64,000 nt of DNA from Antedon mediterranea (lineage: Eukaryota; Echinodermata; Crinoidea; Comatulida; Antedonidae). The position numbers and the translations under genes are program-made. Positions 52,601-63,770 of this stretch are shown piece by piece (positions within the stretch are counted from its first letter, which is position 1; every line of letters starts with the position of its first letter). Under the pieces are notes generated by a model. The model was not told the DNA's origin. It searched no databases and was given only the letters and a program-made list of their open reading frames with translations. The stretch is taken from positions 6,887,001 to 6,951,000 of the forward strand of contig NC_092677.1 of NCBI RefSeq assembly GCF_964355755.1. The letters run 5' to 3'.

Positions 52601-55600
52601 CAATGATTGTATCATGGCTACAGTATCTTCGGGTTACATTCTATTCTTTTTTTCAATTCAATTCTTTAAATTAACTTTAACTTTAAATTTGCTGAGAATT
52701 AAAGTTATTCTGGTAAATTTTTTATCACTCTAAAAAAAAACTGAAAATATTTATGTACAGTATTTGTAAGCCAACAATTTCTAAATTTGAACTAATCACA
52801 AAATCAACAAAACACATTGAAATATCTTTCTAGTTTATATAAAGCAGCAAGTTATTAAAAAAAATGGAATATATATTCACTTCCGTTTACCAGGATGTTA
52901 CTAAATACTGTACATAAACAGGATATTATTACAGCAGAAACGTTTCATATTAATGTAAATACTTGGAAGAGGGTCATAATGACATGATGTGGGTGTTAGT
53001 ACATATTAATAACTAAACTAATTTAAATGTTAATTGTCCTCATATTCCATGAATGAAGGAACAAGTCTGTGATGCAGGCATTGTGAAATAATGTATTAAC
53101 AACATTTTTGCTACTACTACTGTACAGTATGTTGCTGCACTGCGAAGACACAATTACAGTTGTTATATTACAAGGATATAAATTCTGAGAATGTGAGACG
53201 ATGATTCAGTTAACTGTACAAATTGATTCTGTTTATAAAGTAACAATCTACCTGAGCAGAATTTCTAAACTTATAATTTCGTTCCAATTCTCTTATTGTA
53301 AAATACATAATGAGATTGTGTTTATTCTCTTTTTCTGCCTTTGAGAGAGAGAGAATGTACTGTAAACTCTGTTCCAGATGACGAAGATCTACAGTACTAT
53401 AAACAAGATTAATAATTTGACACAGATTAGAAATCTAAGGATAAAAGTTAAAGCCTTGTTCGCACTGGACTGGAAAAACTCCAAGGTAACTTAACCCATG
53501 GCCATCCATAAATTTTACCATTGTTTGCAATTAGTTTTTAATAAGCATTATTTTACAAATATTTTGGGATATCTTGTACTGTACATGGACAGACAGACAA
53601 ATCAACTTTCTTGTTATTGTTTTGCGCGAACGGATATTTTTTCTATTTGTTGAACTCATAAAAATATTCCTACAATACATTCTCATTGTGCGTATACTGT
53701 AGTAAAATGAATACCAAAAAATAATGGAAAAATATCAATAAGAATTGGTTGTTATTATTAGTATTATGTAACCATGGTGACATAATCAATTAATCCTCAA
53801 GTGTAATGTTTTTCATTCTTTTGATGTATCCAATATCCAATGTAACTATTCATTACAAATAATAAGCTCATCATAGCCACAATCCACATGGTAGAAAGTA
53901 GAAGAAGGAAGGGGAATACAAATCAAATGAAGTACTTAATTACAAATAAATGAATTATACAGTAACCCCTAGCTCATCAATAAATGAACAAAATGAAGTT
54001 GGGTATGTACACTACTTTAGATGGTATTAGTACTGTACATGACTGGAGTAGTGGGCACAACTCCAACTGGCAATCCAATTGGCAGATCATTATTAATGTA
54101 GCTATATTGCCAATAGCCATGGGGGGGGGGGGGGGAGAAGGTCCTGCTCCACGGTGGTGCTGGGGCGGATCAAGACATTTTTGAGAGGGGGGGTCCGCCG
54201 ATAAAAAGGGCACATCAGATATTGAGTATTTGAGCCACAGCCCCCCCATGGTGGGGGTTGTGGCGAAGCGAATTTTGTTACAGAACACACTTAGATGGCC
54301 GGAAATGGCACTCTCGCATGCAAAATCCATGATAAATGGCACCTTTCTAGTTCGCCGGAAATGACACTTTATTAGCAGGGATAACGATGCAAAATTAAAA
54401 GTTGTTATTTTTCAACCAATTTAAACATTATCTGTTGGTATTTTGTTTCAATATTCCAATAAAGAAAGAATTACGAAAATCTGACTTGTTGTAGTTTTCG
54501 AAATATAGGGTCTAAAACATTGCCGAAAATGATCGTTTTTAGCCACGAACGTTGTAAACAAATTGCGCCATTTTTCGCTAAAATAATTACATATAATTAC
54601 GTTTTATAGTAATTTCTTTTATATATCAACATTGGAAATATCAATAAAATATGTTATTAAATGTTTATAAAATATATAGAGTTGTTTATTTAACGGAATT
54701 CGTACAAATTCATTGCTCTAAATTTGTGTCGTACCGTTCAGTACAGAGAGATCACGTGACTTCTTGGTACACGCGAGAGAGAGAAAACATTCCGCTGTGG
54801 GTGATTCGCGTCCACCAATCAAATAGCCAGAATCCAAAATCATTCAAACGTGAGTTCTGCCGAACGCGGGAAGCGTTCGCGGGAAAGCTCAGCTTTGATT
54901 GGCTTACGATGACATTATATCACAAAATGGTGGTTTTGTAGTTGAGCCTCACGTAATTTTCACAAATATTGTTTAAAAAATGAAACCTTCTTTATGGTAT
55001 GTGTGATTTTTCTTTAAAAGATTTGAATAATAAAGGCTTCATATCGATTTTTTTGGCACTTATAATAGGTATCCCAATGAAAAAATTCAGATTAATTTTT
55101 TTACATTTTCTTTCAGTTAACCACAAAGAACTTAATGTAATTAGCATTTTGCGATTTAAATGATTGAAATCCGATTACCCGTTCTAAAGTTATGGTTATT
55201 TAAAGTGGTAAAAAAATATACGATTTTTTGCCTAAAAATGGTGTTTTTTGCAGTTGAAATTGGAAGCATTTTTAAAAGGTTATAACTTTTACAATAATTA
55301 GTTAAAAGTTTTGAATTTTGTTAAACCTATAGATATCACAGAGTTGTACAACTCTATTTTTTTTGGAGCCTCAACGAAACTTATTTTTTAAATTATTGGT
55401 CCGCAAAGTGGTAGGAAAGCATTTAACGCCCATTTTTGCTGGAATTCCCTAAAAAATGAAAAAACTGCTATTTTTCAATGATCTGTAACTTTTGAACTAC
55501 TGTACTAATTCATTTAATTTTTTTTGTACTTGTTAGAATGTAGTGTATATTTCATTAATAAATATATTTTAGATGTGTATATGAAAAAAAAAAATTTTTT

Positions 55601-58600
55601 TAATGGTGAAATTTAAAATTATAAAAATAAAAAATGAAAAAGTATGTTAAAAACGGTGTGTACTGTTTCCTTTCTTTTACACTAATTTTCGGTAAGTATA
55701 ATTATTAGAATATTTTAATATACTTTATATTTATAATTTCAATCATAAATACTATTATATATAACTTTTGAATACGTAAAACAAGATTTTAGGCCCATAT
55801 GATTATGACACCAAATCTAAGCCGGGCTGCTAAGTAAGATATGCTCTTTTAAGGCAAACGCACAATATGGGTCAAAATAAACTCATTTAAAATAATCAAT
55901 GTTAATTAAAACAATTAATTGTTTACCTGAATAGTATATATAACATTATAAAAATTGTTTTCTTTTCGTATTATTACGTTATTAAATTGAAATACGGAGC
56001 TAAAGTTTAGGCCAAGTCACGGCTTACTCGCGATCAGTAGTCGCTCCGTTAAAGTATTTCGGTCGCAGTTAATGACTTTCGGCCGCCGTCTACAGAGTCA
56101 AATGTAACGTTGGTAAATTAGCTTAATAAATTTCCTCGGTACATTTTAACCTAACGCATTTGCATTGTATACTTGCATAATAAATCTTCCGCACATTACA
56201 TCAATTTTAAGTTGTTAAATTAATGTGTAAAACCAGATATTCTACGACGGAAAAGGACATGTCAATCTCCGACATCGCTGCTGTCACACATCTCGCGTCG
56301 AGCCGGTCGAACTCGAGCGAGGAAAACTAAACAACGTGTTCAAAATATGGAACGTACCATTCGCTGATAGGGTGCATTAATGTATTTAACGGAAAACGCC
56401 ACAACAAACACGCGCGTATTTTAGAGTACAATATTTTACTCACTACAATATTCACCGGATTATAATGGTTGGATCTTTAAAATTTTGAACGGGATTTACG
56501 CCTCATGCACCATTTTAAAATGTAGTTCGCTCAATTACCATGCACAATACGTTTGTAAACTATGTTTTATCGATTTCAATGTAGATTTAGCTATAATTTA
56601 ATACCAAAATCCATAATATTTTTCCATAAACGGTGAATCAAAATTGGATTTTTGTCACAAAAATTGACTTTTCGTTACGAAAAACCTATTTATAGAAGAC
56701 GATTTTCGTATCAAATTAAAGCTTATTTAAAGCCTGATAACATACAACAAAAATTAATCCGCTAGCTCCAATGGTAATCGTGCGATCGTGTTTTGAAAAC
56801 TGATGGGGATTTTCCGATGAGGTTTTCAACGCGCGGAAATCGGCTCGACGGGATTTTAGAACCGTTTTAAAATCGCATTTTCTCGGCAACTAATTCATTA
56901 ATTTTAATTATAAACACACTTATACATAGATTAAAACAAGTACTTTCAAACAATATAAATTTTGTAAGTATTAATTAAGATTGAATACGATTTATTTAAC
57001 ATCAAAGTCATACTACTTTTTCGAATTTCGTCAATATTTCAAAAGTGATACCCCTCTGTGCGCTTTCATTGGGATACCTACTTATAATAAATATTTCTCA
57101 GAGAAAAAAGCACATGGCTTGTAGAACTATATTATCTTGGCGTAGGAAGACAAACAAATCCCAGGTCATGAGAGGCTCAACTACAAAAACAAGGTTGAAT
57201 AGTGCAGGGAGTTGATTTTACAACTCCCTGAATAGTGTAAGGACCGTTCGATGATTTTTGAGTAAACAATCTACCGCGTATGGTCGTACGCGCTAGATAG
57301 TACGATATTTTAACTACATTTTTTACATGTTTGGTTGGATGTAATGGAAATAAAAAATAGTTGATCTGATGGAATGATATGTAAATAAACAAATACTCAA
57401 AAGAATTATGTTTACAGTTCAATTATTTTCAGAATAATAATACATAAAAATGTGTTTACCAATGGACAAATAATCGCGTCAATGACATAGCGCGCATGGT
57501 AACGTACGCGGAGTTGAATCGTAACAAGTTTACATGCGCCCTCTGTAGTATGTGAAACGATCTATTTTTAGAAGTTTAAGTAGAGATCATCACGCGTCAC
57601 CACCTCTCACGATGCTCTTTGATCGGCCGCCGTAACTTTAACATCGCGCTCATTGTGATAAATTTCTGTTTTTATTTTTGGGGTTAGTGTAGCCTACTCT
57701 GTGCATACTAATATACACACAAATATGTCACACGAATACAATATTGAACCTCTAAAAAAAGGGCACCCTTAAAATTTAGGGGGGGTTCCGGACCCCATGG
57801 ACCCCCCCTCTGGATCCGCCCCAGGTGGTGGTAGCTGTGTGTGATTGTGTCAAGAAGTCTAAAACGCTTGTATAACCTCTGGAATATACTGTATGCATAC
57901 AATGTTCAACCGTATACAATTTAGTTTTGAAAATACATTATAAATTATAAATTGTTCATTGCACATACAAAGCACAAATATGGCTCATGATGAAACCAAA
58001 ACCGTAAAAATAATACAGAAATAATAAAGTGATTCTACAGTATAGTTTACAAAATGTAACTTCCTGGTCCTAATATTTATCCTCTTTAATCAGTTTCAAA
58101 CAATAAGTATTTCCCCTAAAAATCACAAAAAAACAGGAAAGAAGAATAAAAAAAAAACCATACGGTTCAATAATAGTATGTAAAAGTGAGGAAACATACT
58201 GTAATGTCAAGGAAATAGTTTGATTTAGTAAAGCTTAAAAAAGCTTGATACTGAAAATTGTATATCTTGTGCTGGTTTTGTTATCGTTTACATCAAACAA
58301 ATGTGTGTCTGCTAATCTATGCTAATGTAATATCTTATCCACAAACCTCCCAACTCTCATAACAACCTCAAGAGCTTCCAAATATTTCATGTCATCTCCC
58401 ACCAGGGAAAAATTTTGTTTAGCAATATTGCTAATCAAACTGATTTTTAAGTGGAGAAACATAGTTTTGTATTGTATTTTTTGCTACACAATTTTAGAAA
58501 TGTTTAGCAATAAGGTTGTTTTGTATAGCTTTTTGCTATGCTACACTGGCGAAAATGTTCCCTGCCCAATCTCTTTGTACATTTACTTCATGCATCAAAA

Positions 58601-61600
58601 ACAAACGCTTTTAAACATACTTAAAGTACAAAAAAATATTTGTAATTTTAAGCAAACAGCGTCCTCACAATGTATTTAAATCAATGGGACATTACCTGCT
58701 GACGACAATTTATTACGACCATTATAGAATACAGTATTAACAAAACCCCTTGCTTGTGGAGTTGCCTAAAGACAGCAATGTTGCTATGGGGACTAAAAGT
58801 CACTTAGCATATTAAATGGAGACATTCTAAGTAAAGTAAAGGTCAAACAATATAAAGGTTCTCTGTTTAGTTCGTATCACAATACTATTCTTTAATTGTT
58901 TAAATGTCTAGCAATATTAAGACAGTACCAATAACAACAATTATTCATATCTAAATTAAATGTATTCTAATTTTCAATGGATTGATTGTTTGTTTTTATT
59001 GTGAATTGAACCGTAAGAAAACAAATAAAAAATTAAAGAACTGAACTTGGTGCAATAAATCACATTTTATTATAAATCTGATGATTGCAGAAGGAGCAAT
59101 TGATTGTTTTGTTGTACAGTGAGATGATACATTGCTTTTCACTGCGTTTTGTTTCTTTTGTTTCCTTCCGTGCCAGAGCTTAAAATAAAATCCTTTTCCA
59201 AATTGTTTCTCTTTGATAATAAATGATGATAAAACAATAGTATGCTTACAGTATAATGATAATAACAATGGTAGGACTTAATAAAATGTTTCTAAGCGCC
59301 TTACACACAAAAATGGGAAACCAACAAACTGATTAGAGTGTCTGACGGAGTATCTGATACTGATAGGTTAACAAAATACTGTACTGTAGTCAGAGTGAGT
59401 CTGTGTCTTGAAACAATTTTTTTTTTAGAAACTAAAAAAAAAAGTATAGCCTAAAGACCTAAGTTTGACCTTCCTGTATTAATAAGGCTCAATAATAAGG
59501 ATATAATAATATGTGCTGATTCATCAACATACACAACAACAGTGCAATCATGCTTGGATCTGCTATGCAAATAACTATAAACAGAATCCTGTTCACGTGA
59601 AAGAACTAAGTGCTTGTTCTAGGTACTGTACAGTAACCCAAGAATCACAGATTTTATATGTGATTCAGCTTTTGGAGAAAACAACATCCTGAATGAGCTT
59701 TTTGACAAAAGTAAATAATTTATGGAACCTGAAGAGACCCACGCATGTTATTTGAATGTATCCGAAGTATAACCAAAATGTATGATAAAAATGGATTTAT
59801 TTGTATAATTCTTATATTGCCTTAGAAAGATCACTTGTGTAACTTATCGGCCTAGGCAGATTTTTTTTTTTTTTTTAGAGAGTGTGGGCCTACAGTACTT
59901 GATTTTATTGAGAGACAATCGGGGCCAAACGATCATAATCTTATTCCAAGACAGTTGGGTAAAAACGCGCGTTCGGGCCCATTACACAAATAAAGGAAAG
60001 ACAATCGGATCCACAAAAATGAATTGGATTTATAATCGTTCACTATAAAATAAATTGTGTTCTTTCCACGAATTTGTGATACAAATTTGATAAACCATGT
60101 AAAAGAATTATAAAATATTTTTAGAATAGTTTTATCAACATAACTCGTCAAAAAAATGACAAGTTCAAAGTTAATCTTGCTTGTAGTTGTACTAAAAACC
60201 ATTCATAAAAAAAACAGTTTCTGCTAGACGGTATATTATTGGTAGCATAAAAGAACATATGAAAAAAATAAAAGCACATCAATCAAGCTTACGACTGCTG
60301 CTACACAGAATGACCAGTCAGTGGGTCCCACGTATTATCATCAATAATTTGTTGTTACACAAATATTTCACTTCATTCACTCAAAACTCAATTATAAACT
60401 ATAACGGAACTGATCTTACAAACAATACACTTGACTATTGGAACCAATGATTTAAAGACTATCGGGATGAACGCCTAAGTCTAAGGGCGCGTTTATACAA
60501 CACGCTATTACACGCATATTCTACACGTCTACGAAAAGTGTGTTGTATAACAACAAAGAGATTCCGTGTAATGAGATTTTAATTGCAAAAAAGGCTACTT
60601 GGCTGAATCCTAAAATTTGGTGGATTCCCGGTCGCCGTTACCGTGTTGGAAGTGTCCTCAGGGTATATTTTGACCTCTCGTTAAATTAGGTCGTAATATC
60701 AATCATGTCATGCGACATTGCTAACAAGATTGGGCCCATTTATTGCTGCTTCGCTGCCAGCAATCATCCTCCTACCACGTCTTTTACGCCTAGCCTAGTG
60801 GGGCCAACTCGTAGTGGTAGGCCTAGTAGGCCTCTATCGTTTCCCACTCCAAACAGAATAAAAAATAACATCGCAAAAATGGCATCTTCTTCCATAGTGT
60901 ATAGATGAAACAATGAAACCCTTAAAATAACTTTTATTAATTTAAATGAACCGAGAACAAAATAAACAACAATGCAAACGTGAACAAATACAACAATAAA
61001 AATGGTAAAAACCGCGCGAATACATCGGACAGCGAGGAGGCGACGATGATTGTTGACAACTCAGCCAATTCAAGCGCGATCAACGATTTGACCTTTTATC
61101 CTAGCATGCACTGCGTGTTGATGAAACTTCCGGTATTACACGGTATCGTGATTTCTAGTATAACAGCAAACGTTAAGGTGGGTTGACCTCGGTCCGAACA
61201 ACACGCTAAAAATTAAAGCCGTGTTCAAATTTAGGGTGTTGTATAAACACGACCTAAGATGATCAGGCCAAACGTATAAGACATTCTTTATGGCCCCGAT
61301 CGTCTGTTTACCCTTTTTTTGTATATAATAATTGTGTTGGTAATATTTTAAATCATTAATCAAATAAAACAAAACTAGTTTTGTTACAAACAGTAACAAA
61401 CAAGTGTACACATTATGAACACACATTTAAAAAAGAATAAAATGTTACCATTTCGACTAGCTTGCAGGATAATTGATTGTCCTAAAAGATGTGCTGGTAA
61501 AGATCGTGCTTGCTGTAATCTGGAGCTGCCAGGAGCAAAAATATTGTCTGTATCTAGTGATCTAACTCCTCTTGTTGCTGCTATAGTCAATGGGCTACCG

Positions 61601-61800
61601 CTTGGCGGGCCAGTACCTAGAGACCTAGTCCTGGATCTTTGCTGGCTAGGCCCAGGCGGAGGAGGTCCGGGGTAGGCGGGAAGTGCACTACCGCCACCGT
61701 TTTGGTGTCCATTTCCAACCAGCACAATGCTATTTCCCGCAGGCGAGTTTGGTGACGAATATGTCCGTGCACGAGGGCTAGAACTCACCTTCTGCCCCAT
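43610..61800 (-). CDS. ZNRF1/ZNRF2-type zinc and RING finger E3 ubiquitin ligase
   Basis: Exons on the minus strand: 61800-61449, 48062-47967, 46025-45920, 43667-43610 (stop TAA); 612 nt, 203 residues (human ZNRF1 227, ZNRF2 242 from memory). Residue 2 is Gly followed by QKVSS, an N-myristoylation context, as in ZNRF proteins, which act at endosomal/lysosomal and plasma membranes. A Pro/Ser/Gly-rich disordered region and SLPAHL follow. The zinc finger is C121-x2-C124-x11-H136-x3-C140; the RING runs from C160-x2-C163 through CLCIYH to C186 and CPEH at 197-200. The family signatures GFKCPVCSK, HLVMCLTKPRI and FEVNRSCPEHP identify it with confidence. Exon 3 ends in phase 2, giving HKPCIDSW where vertebrates have HKGCIDEW. 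Intron 1 is 13.4 kb, intron 2 about 1.9 kb and intron 3 about 2.25 kb, all repeat-filled. I cannot assign ZNRF1 versus ZNRF2. Confidence 0.93.
43990..44050 (-). mobile_element. LINE 3'-end fragment (ATTGAATGA-tailed)
   Basis: The minus strand reads ACTTTCTATGGACCAGAG, ATTCCAAAATAAAAG and ATTTAATGAATGAAT, matching the plus-strand fragment at 62.83-62.88 kb. Two such tails with the same terminal repeat indicate 5'-truncated non-LTR retroposons. Confidence 0.55.
44707..45275 (+). mobile_element. 5'-truncated non-LTR retrotransposon: reverse-transcriptase ORF C-terminus plus 3'UTR and tail
   Basis: An open frame from 44707 to the stop at 44986-44988 encodes the typical C terminus of a LINE polyprotein: LYVPKYRTNIGQHSIKYSGA, KLWNEIPDDLR and FKKEMKTYYL. 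This recalls the end of jockey/CR1/RTE-type ORF2 proteins (P-R-T-N-G-S-I-Y-G-LWN-LP...F-K). A 3'UTR of about 250 bp and an AAAGAAAG-type tail ending near 45275 follow. The frame has no catalytic RT domain; a dead fragment in ZNRF intron 3 (43668-45919). Confidence 0.75.
46818..46886 (-). mobile_element. tRNA-derived SINE, family 2, fragment in ZNRF intron 2
   Basis: The minus strand reads GTGGAACTGTAGCTTGGTGG and TTAACATGGTTAATCTCATAG, matching the head of the 35.6 kb copy. Only about 70 bp is recognisable. Confidence 0.55.
47074..47150. repeat. (AAT)n microsatellite plus conserved retroposon-like tail
   Basis: TAATAATAATAATAA is followed by CAGGATTTTTATAGCGCACA and AAGAGTGCTCAAGGC, a pattern I associate with dispersed repeats in marine invertebrates. 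In ZNRF intron 2. Confidence 0.4.
48370..48640. mobile_element. Probable MITE (GGGGACAC family)
   Basis: Internally repetitive: GTAGAGCCTCCTCATATGGG, GGGGACACTTTT, GGTGTCCCCTTTTAGGAG and CTTTGGAGGATCTCAATAG form rough inverted halves. Related words recur at 47160-47260 and 28215-28325. In ZNRF intron 1. Confidence 0.4.
49060..49212. mobile_element. MITE copy with four 21-bp internal repeats, ZNRF intron 1
   Basis: Contains about four tandem units of CTACAATATTTGGGCATATCA (reverse complement of the 17.8 kb unit with changes), preceded by TGACATGATGATGTCATATCA and ending in CACATCACA...GTCAAACTAG. One end is missing or diverged. Confidence 0.65.
49411..49735. repeat. Recent two-copy tandem duplication, 166-bp unit
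   Basis: ATGTAGATTGATTATGGAGA starts at 49411 and again at 49577. The copies are almost identical through CCAAAATAAATA, with only a few single-base and short indel differences. In ZNRF intron 1; non-coding. Confidence 0.9.
54121..54135. repeat. 15-bp G homopolymer
   Basis: An uninterrupted run of 15 G 25 bp before the left end of the 3.7 kb element. A second 15-G run is at 63151-63165. Both are prone to assembly error and slippage. Confidence 0.85.
54933..57190. mobile_element. Inner inverted-repeat-bounded unit nested in the 3.7 kb element
   Basis: GTTTTGTAGTTGAGCCTC (54933-54950) faces its reverse complement at 57172-57190. A second inverted pair, TAGGTATCCCAATGAAA (about 55066-55082) and its complement (about 57066-57082), lies further in. 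About 2.2 kb of AT-rich sequence between has no usable reading frame. An internally deleted relative is at 62.37-62.56 kb. Confidence 0.5.
57205..57230. other. 26-bp perfect palindromic insertion with 8-bp flanking repeat
   Basis: CAGGGAGTTG, loop ATTTTA, CAACTCCCTG. The octamer GAATAGTG occurs immediately before (57197-57204) and again starting at the final G (57230-57237). This has the form of a hAT-type footprint: two terminal repeats almost joined, plus an 8-bp target duplication. Confidence 0.6.
60481..61257. mobile_element. 0.78 kb MITE/DNA element with 27-bp terminal inverted repeats
   Basis: The left end CTAAGGGCGCGTTTATACAA (60481) and the minus-strand right end CTTAGGTCGTGTTTATACAA (61257) match at 23 of 27 positions. 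A further ACAACACGCTA motif lies inside each end. Short frames within (near 60705-60908 and 60980-61186) look unlike any family. Sits just downstream of ZNRF exon 1. Confidence 0.6.
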
Positions 61801-62121
61801 AATTACAAAAAAATATCATTCAACGATACAACTATATAATCCCTACGTTAGATCCAATGTTATTGGTAGAATTTTAACTCAACATATAACACTATTCCAT
61901 TTAAATTCGTCTTCCATTTTCAGTGCTCAGCAGCCATGTTTTACTTTGTTTTCTTAATTCCGACGAAACCAATATAATGACGTAGGCAAGAGATGAGAGT
62001 TTGCTTTTCATTCAAATGTCAAAAGCGGGTCGATAGGCACGTACGTCATTGAAGCTATTAAAAAAATACAATTGTTAACATTATTATATAATATTATTTA
62101 TTAGACCTATAACTCAAATAT

Positions 62122-62560
62122 CAGGCGCGGATTTAGAGGGGCCGGTCGTCTCTCCTTTTGTAAAATTCAAAAAATAAATTACACGTGCCATACGTTTACG
62201 TATTCATGTAGAGCAATTTTTTTTTAAATAAGTAATAAATCAACTTAAAACTTGCTTCTATCAATTTTCATCAGATCAATTTTTGTTTTCATTAAAATAT
62301 ACATCCAACCATGGAGGTAGACTATGATAAGTTTATACCTCATCCATGATCCAACCATGAAGCGGCCGGTAATCTTCTTACGCCAAGATAGTGCTTTTTC
62401 GTCTGAGAAATAGGCCTATGCTAAAGTGCTAAAAACGTTTTTTTCGATATACCTTTATTATTCAAATTTTTTAGAAAAAAAAAGCACCATAAAGAAGTTT
62501 CATTTTTTTAATTTTGTGAATATTCCGTGATACTAGAAAACCACGTTTTGTGGTATATGA
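62122..62560. mobile_element. Internally deleted relative of the 3.7 kb / inner element
   Basis: 62365-62430 matches (reversed) the right part of the inner element (CTTGGCGTA, AAGCAC, TTTCTCAG at 57095-57147), and 62440-62550 matches its left part (CTTCTTTATGGT, TTTGAATAATAAAGG at 54925-55045). About 2 kb between is missing. CAGGCGCGGATTTAGAGGGG at 62123 resembles the outer 3.7 kb terminus. Confidence 0.5.
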
Positions 62561-62826
62561 TACCATCGTACGTACATTAAGAGCTGAGATTTTTTTCCCG
62601 TGATTACTTTTGCAAACGATTTTTGACAATGAGCCTTATTGTTTAAGTATGCGTAGGCCTACTCAACCAATCCAAGTCTTAAAATCTCAGAAATTATTGT
62701 AAGAAATATAATAACGTCTTAGTTAAGTCGAAGATGCTCTCCGGGTGGAATGTCATCCTGAGATGAGTAGTAGTAATTAGTCTTTATTTATTATTACTTT
62801 ATTTTATTTCATTTATATGTAATTTT

Positions 62827-62880
62827 TTACTTTCTATGGACCAGAGTTTCCGAAATAAAAGATTGAATGAATGAATAAAA
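62827..62880 (+). mobile_element. LINE 3'-end fragment (ATTGAATGA-tailed)
   Basis: ACTTTCTATGGACCAGAG, TTTCCGAAATAAAAG and ATTGAATGAATGAATAA; partner of the 44.0 kb copy. Confidence 0.55.
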
Positions 62881-62942
62881 TAATAACACTTTCTAAAAAA
62901 CTTTAAAAAATATGTATTTATTATACATTAATGCATATAATA

Positions 62943-63145
62943 CCAGGCCTAGACATCGGCATCTTTATACATTTCTATGTATTTGTTCCTAATTTTCTGA
63001 CATAACTTAGATCGAAAGGAAACGGGAAGCAACAGAAAACAAATATGGTGTGCTCCCTTGCCTCTACCACGGTAAGGCTCTCTCACAGCCTTGGGTGGGG
63101 GGAGGGGGCGGAGTAACACACATCAGATGCTTTGATGATGTGGTG
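62943..63145. repeat. Direct repeat copy 1 (828-bp spacing)
   Basis: Shares CCAGGC..CATCGG.ATCTTTA, TTCTGACATAACTTAG and an ~80-bp core (63045-63140) with copy 2. The core contains GTGTGCTCCCTTGCCTCTA and GGTAAGGCTCTCTCACAGCC. Confidence 0.8.
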
Positions 63146-63770
63146 GAAAAGGGGGGGGGGGGGGGCGTTTAAGTCTGTGAACACAGAAGCTCGCATAGAT
63201 TTAACTTTATTCCACCGTGTTATCTCCTTCATTTTTTTTTGGGTGGGCTTCTTTTCCAGATGAACTTCTTTTCGAGATTACTTTCAAACTAAATGAGGGG
63301 ATCTGCTAGGTTCCCGCCCGGAGAAACTGTTTTTTTTTTACATCATTTGAATAATCTTCTAATGTAAAGATTAACAACATCAAAATTCCACAGTGTGGCG
63401 TGTTGACCGCAATGACTAACAATACTATCTTCCCCACTACACCTGCACCAACTCATTTGCATAATAACGCACAGCATACCAACTGTTCAATATTTGTATA
63501 GGGGTCGCAATCAATGGGTTGGTTGAATGGCCAGGCTGTTCACGTTGCTGTTTTTCATCATTTAATTCATTGTATCAGTTGTTTTGATTTCTCATTATCA
63601 ATTATTCACTTAATTCATTTCATTTATTCATGCTCAAACACAGTAAAATTTAGTACATGGTGTGAAATCATTTTCGTTTGTTCAAAGTTAAAAATTCACA
63701 CACAAATTGTGAAATTATTTATTATAATAATGCATATGTATTTAAATAAATAATAGAGAGAATACACTAG

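Larger units (their letters stand above)
54160..57824. mobile_element. 3.7 kb DNA-transposon-like insertion in ZNRF intron 1
   Basis: The left end CTGGGGCGGATCAAGA (54160) and the right end, read on the minus strand, CTGGGGCGGATCCAGA (ending 57824) match at 15 of 16 positions. Both continue into G-runs. The flanking hexamer GTGGTG is present on both sides (54154-54159, 57825-57830), a possible target-site duplication, though low-complexity. No transposase frame of useful length is visible, so it is non-autonomous or decayed. A second nested inverted repeat lies inside (see 54933-57190). Confidence 0.55.

Noticed and set aside
53977-54342. 121-codon minus-strand frame with a poly-Pro stretch
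   Set aside because: Runs through the 15-G tract and the transposon end; no family resemblance and low-complexity composition.
60705-61186. Two short plus-strand frames that might be a small gene
   Set aside because: They lie within the inverted-repeat-bounded element, show no family motif, and lack splice or length support.
63045-63140. A known snRNA, snoRNA or microRNA in the conserved core
   Set aside because: I could not match it to any family from memory; left as an unexplained repeat core.
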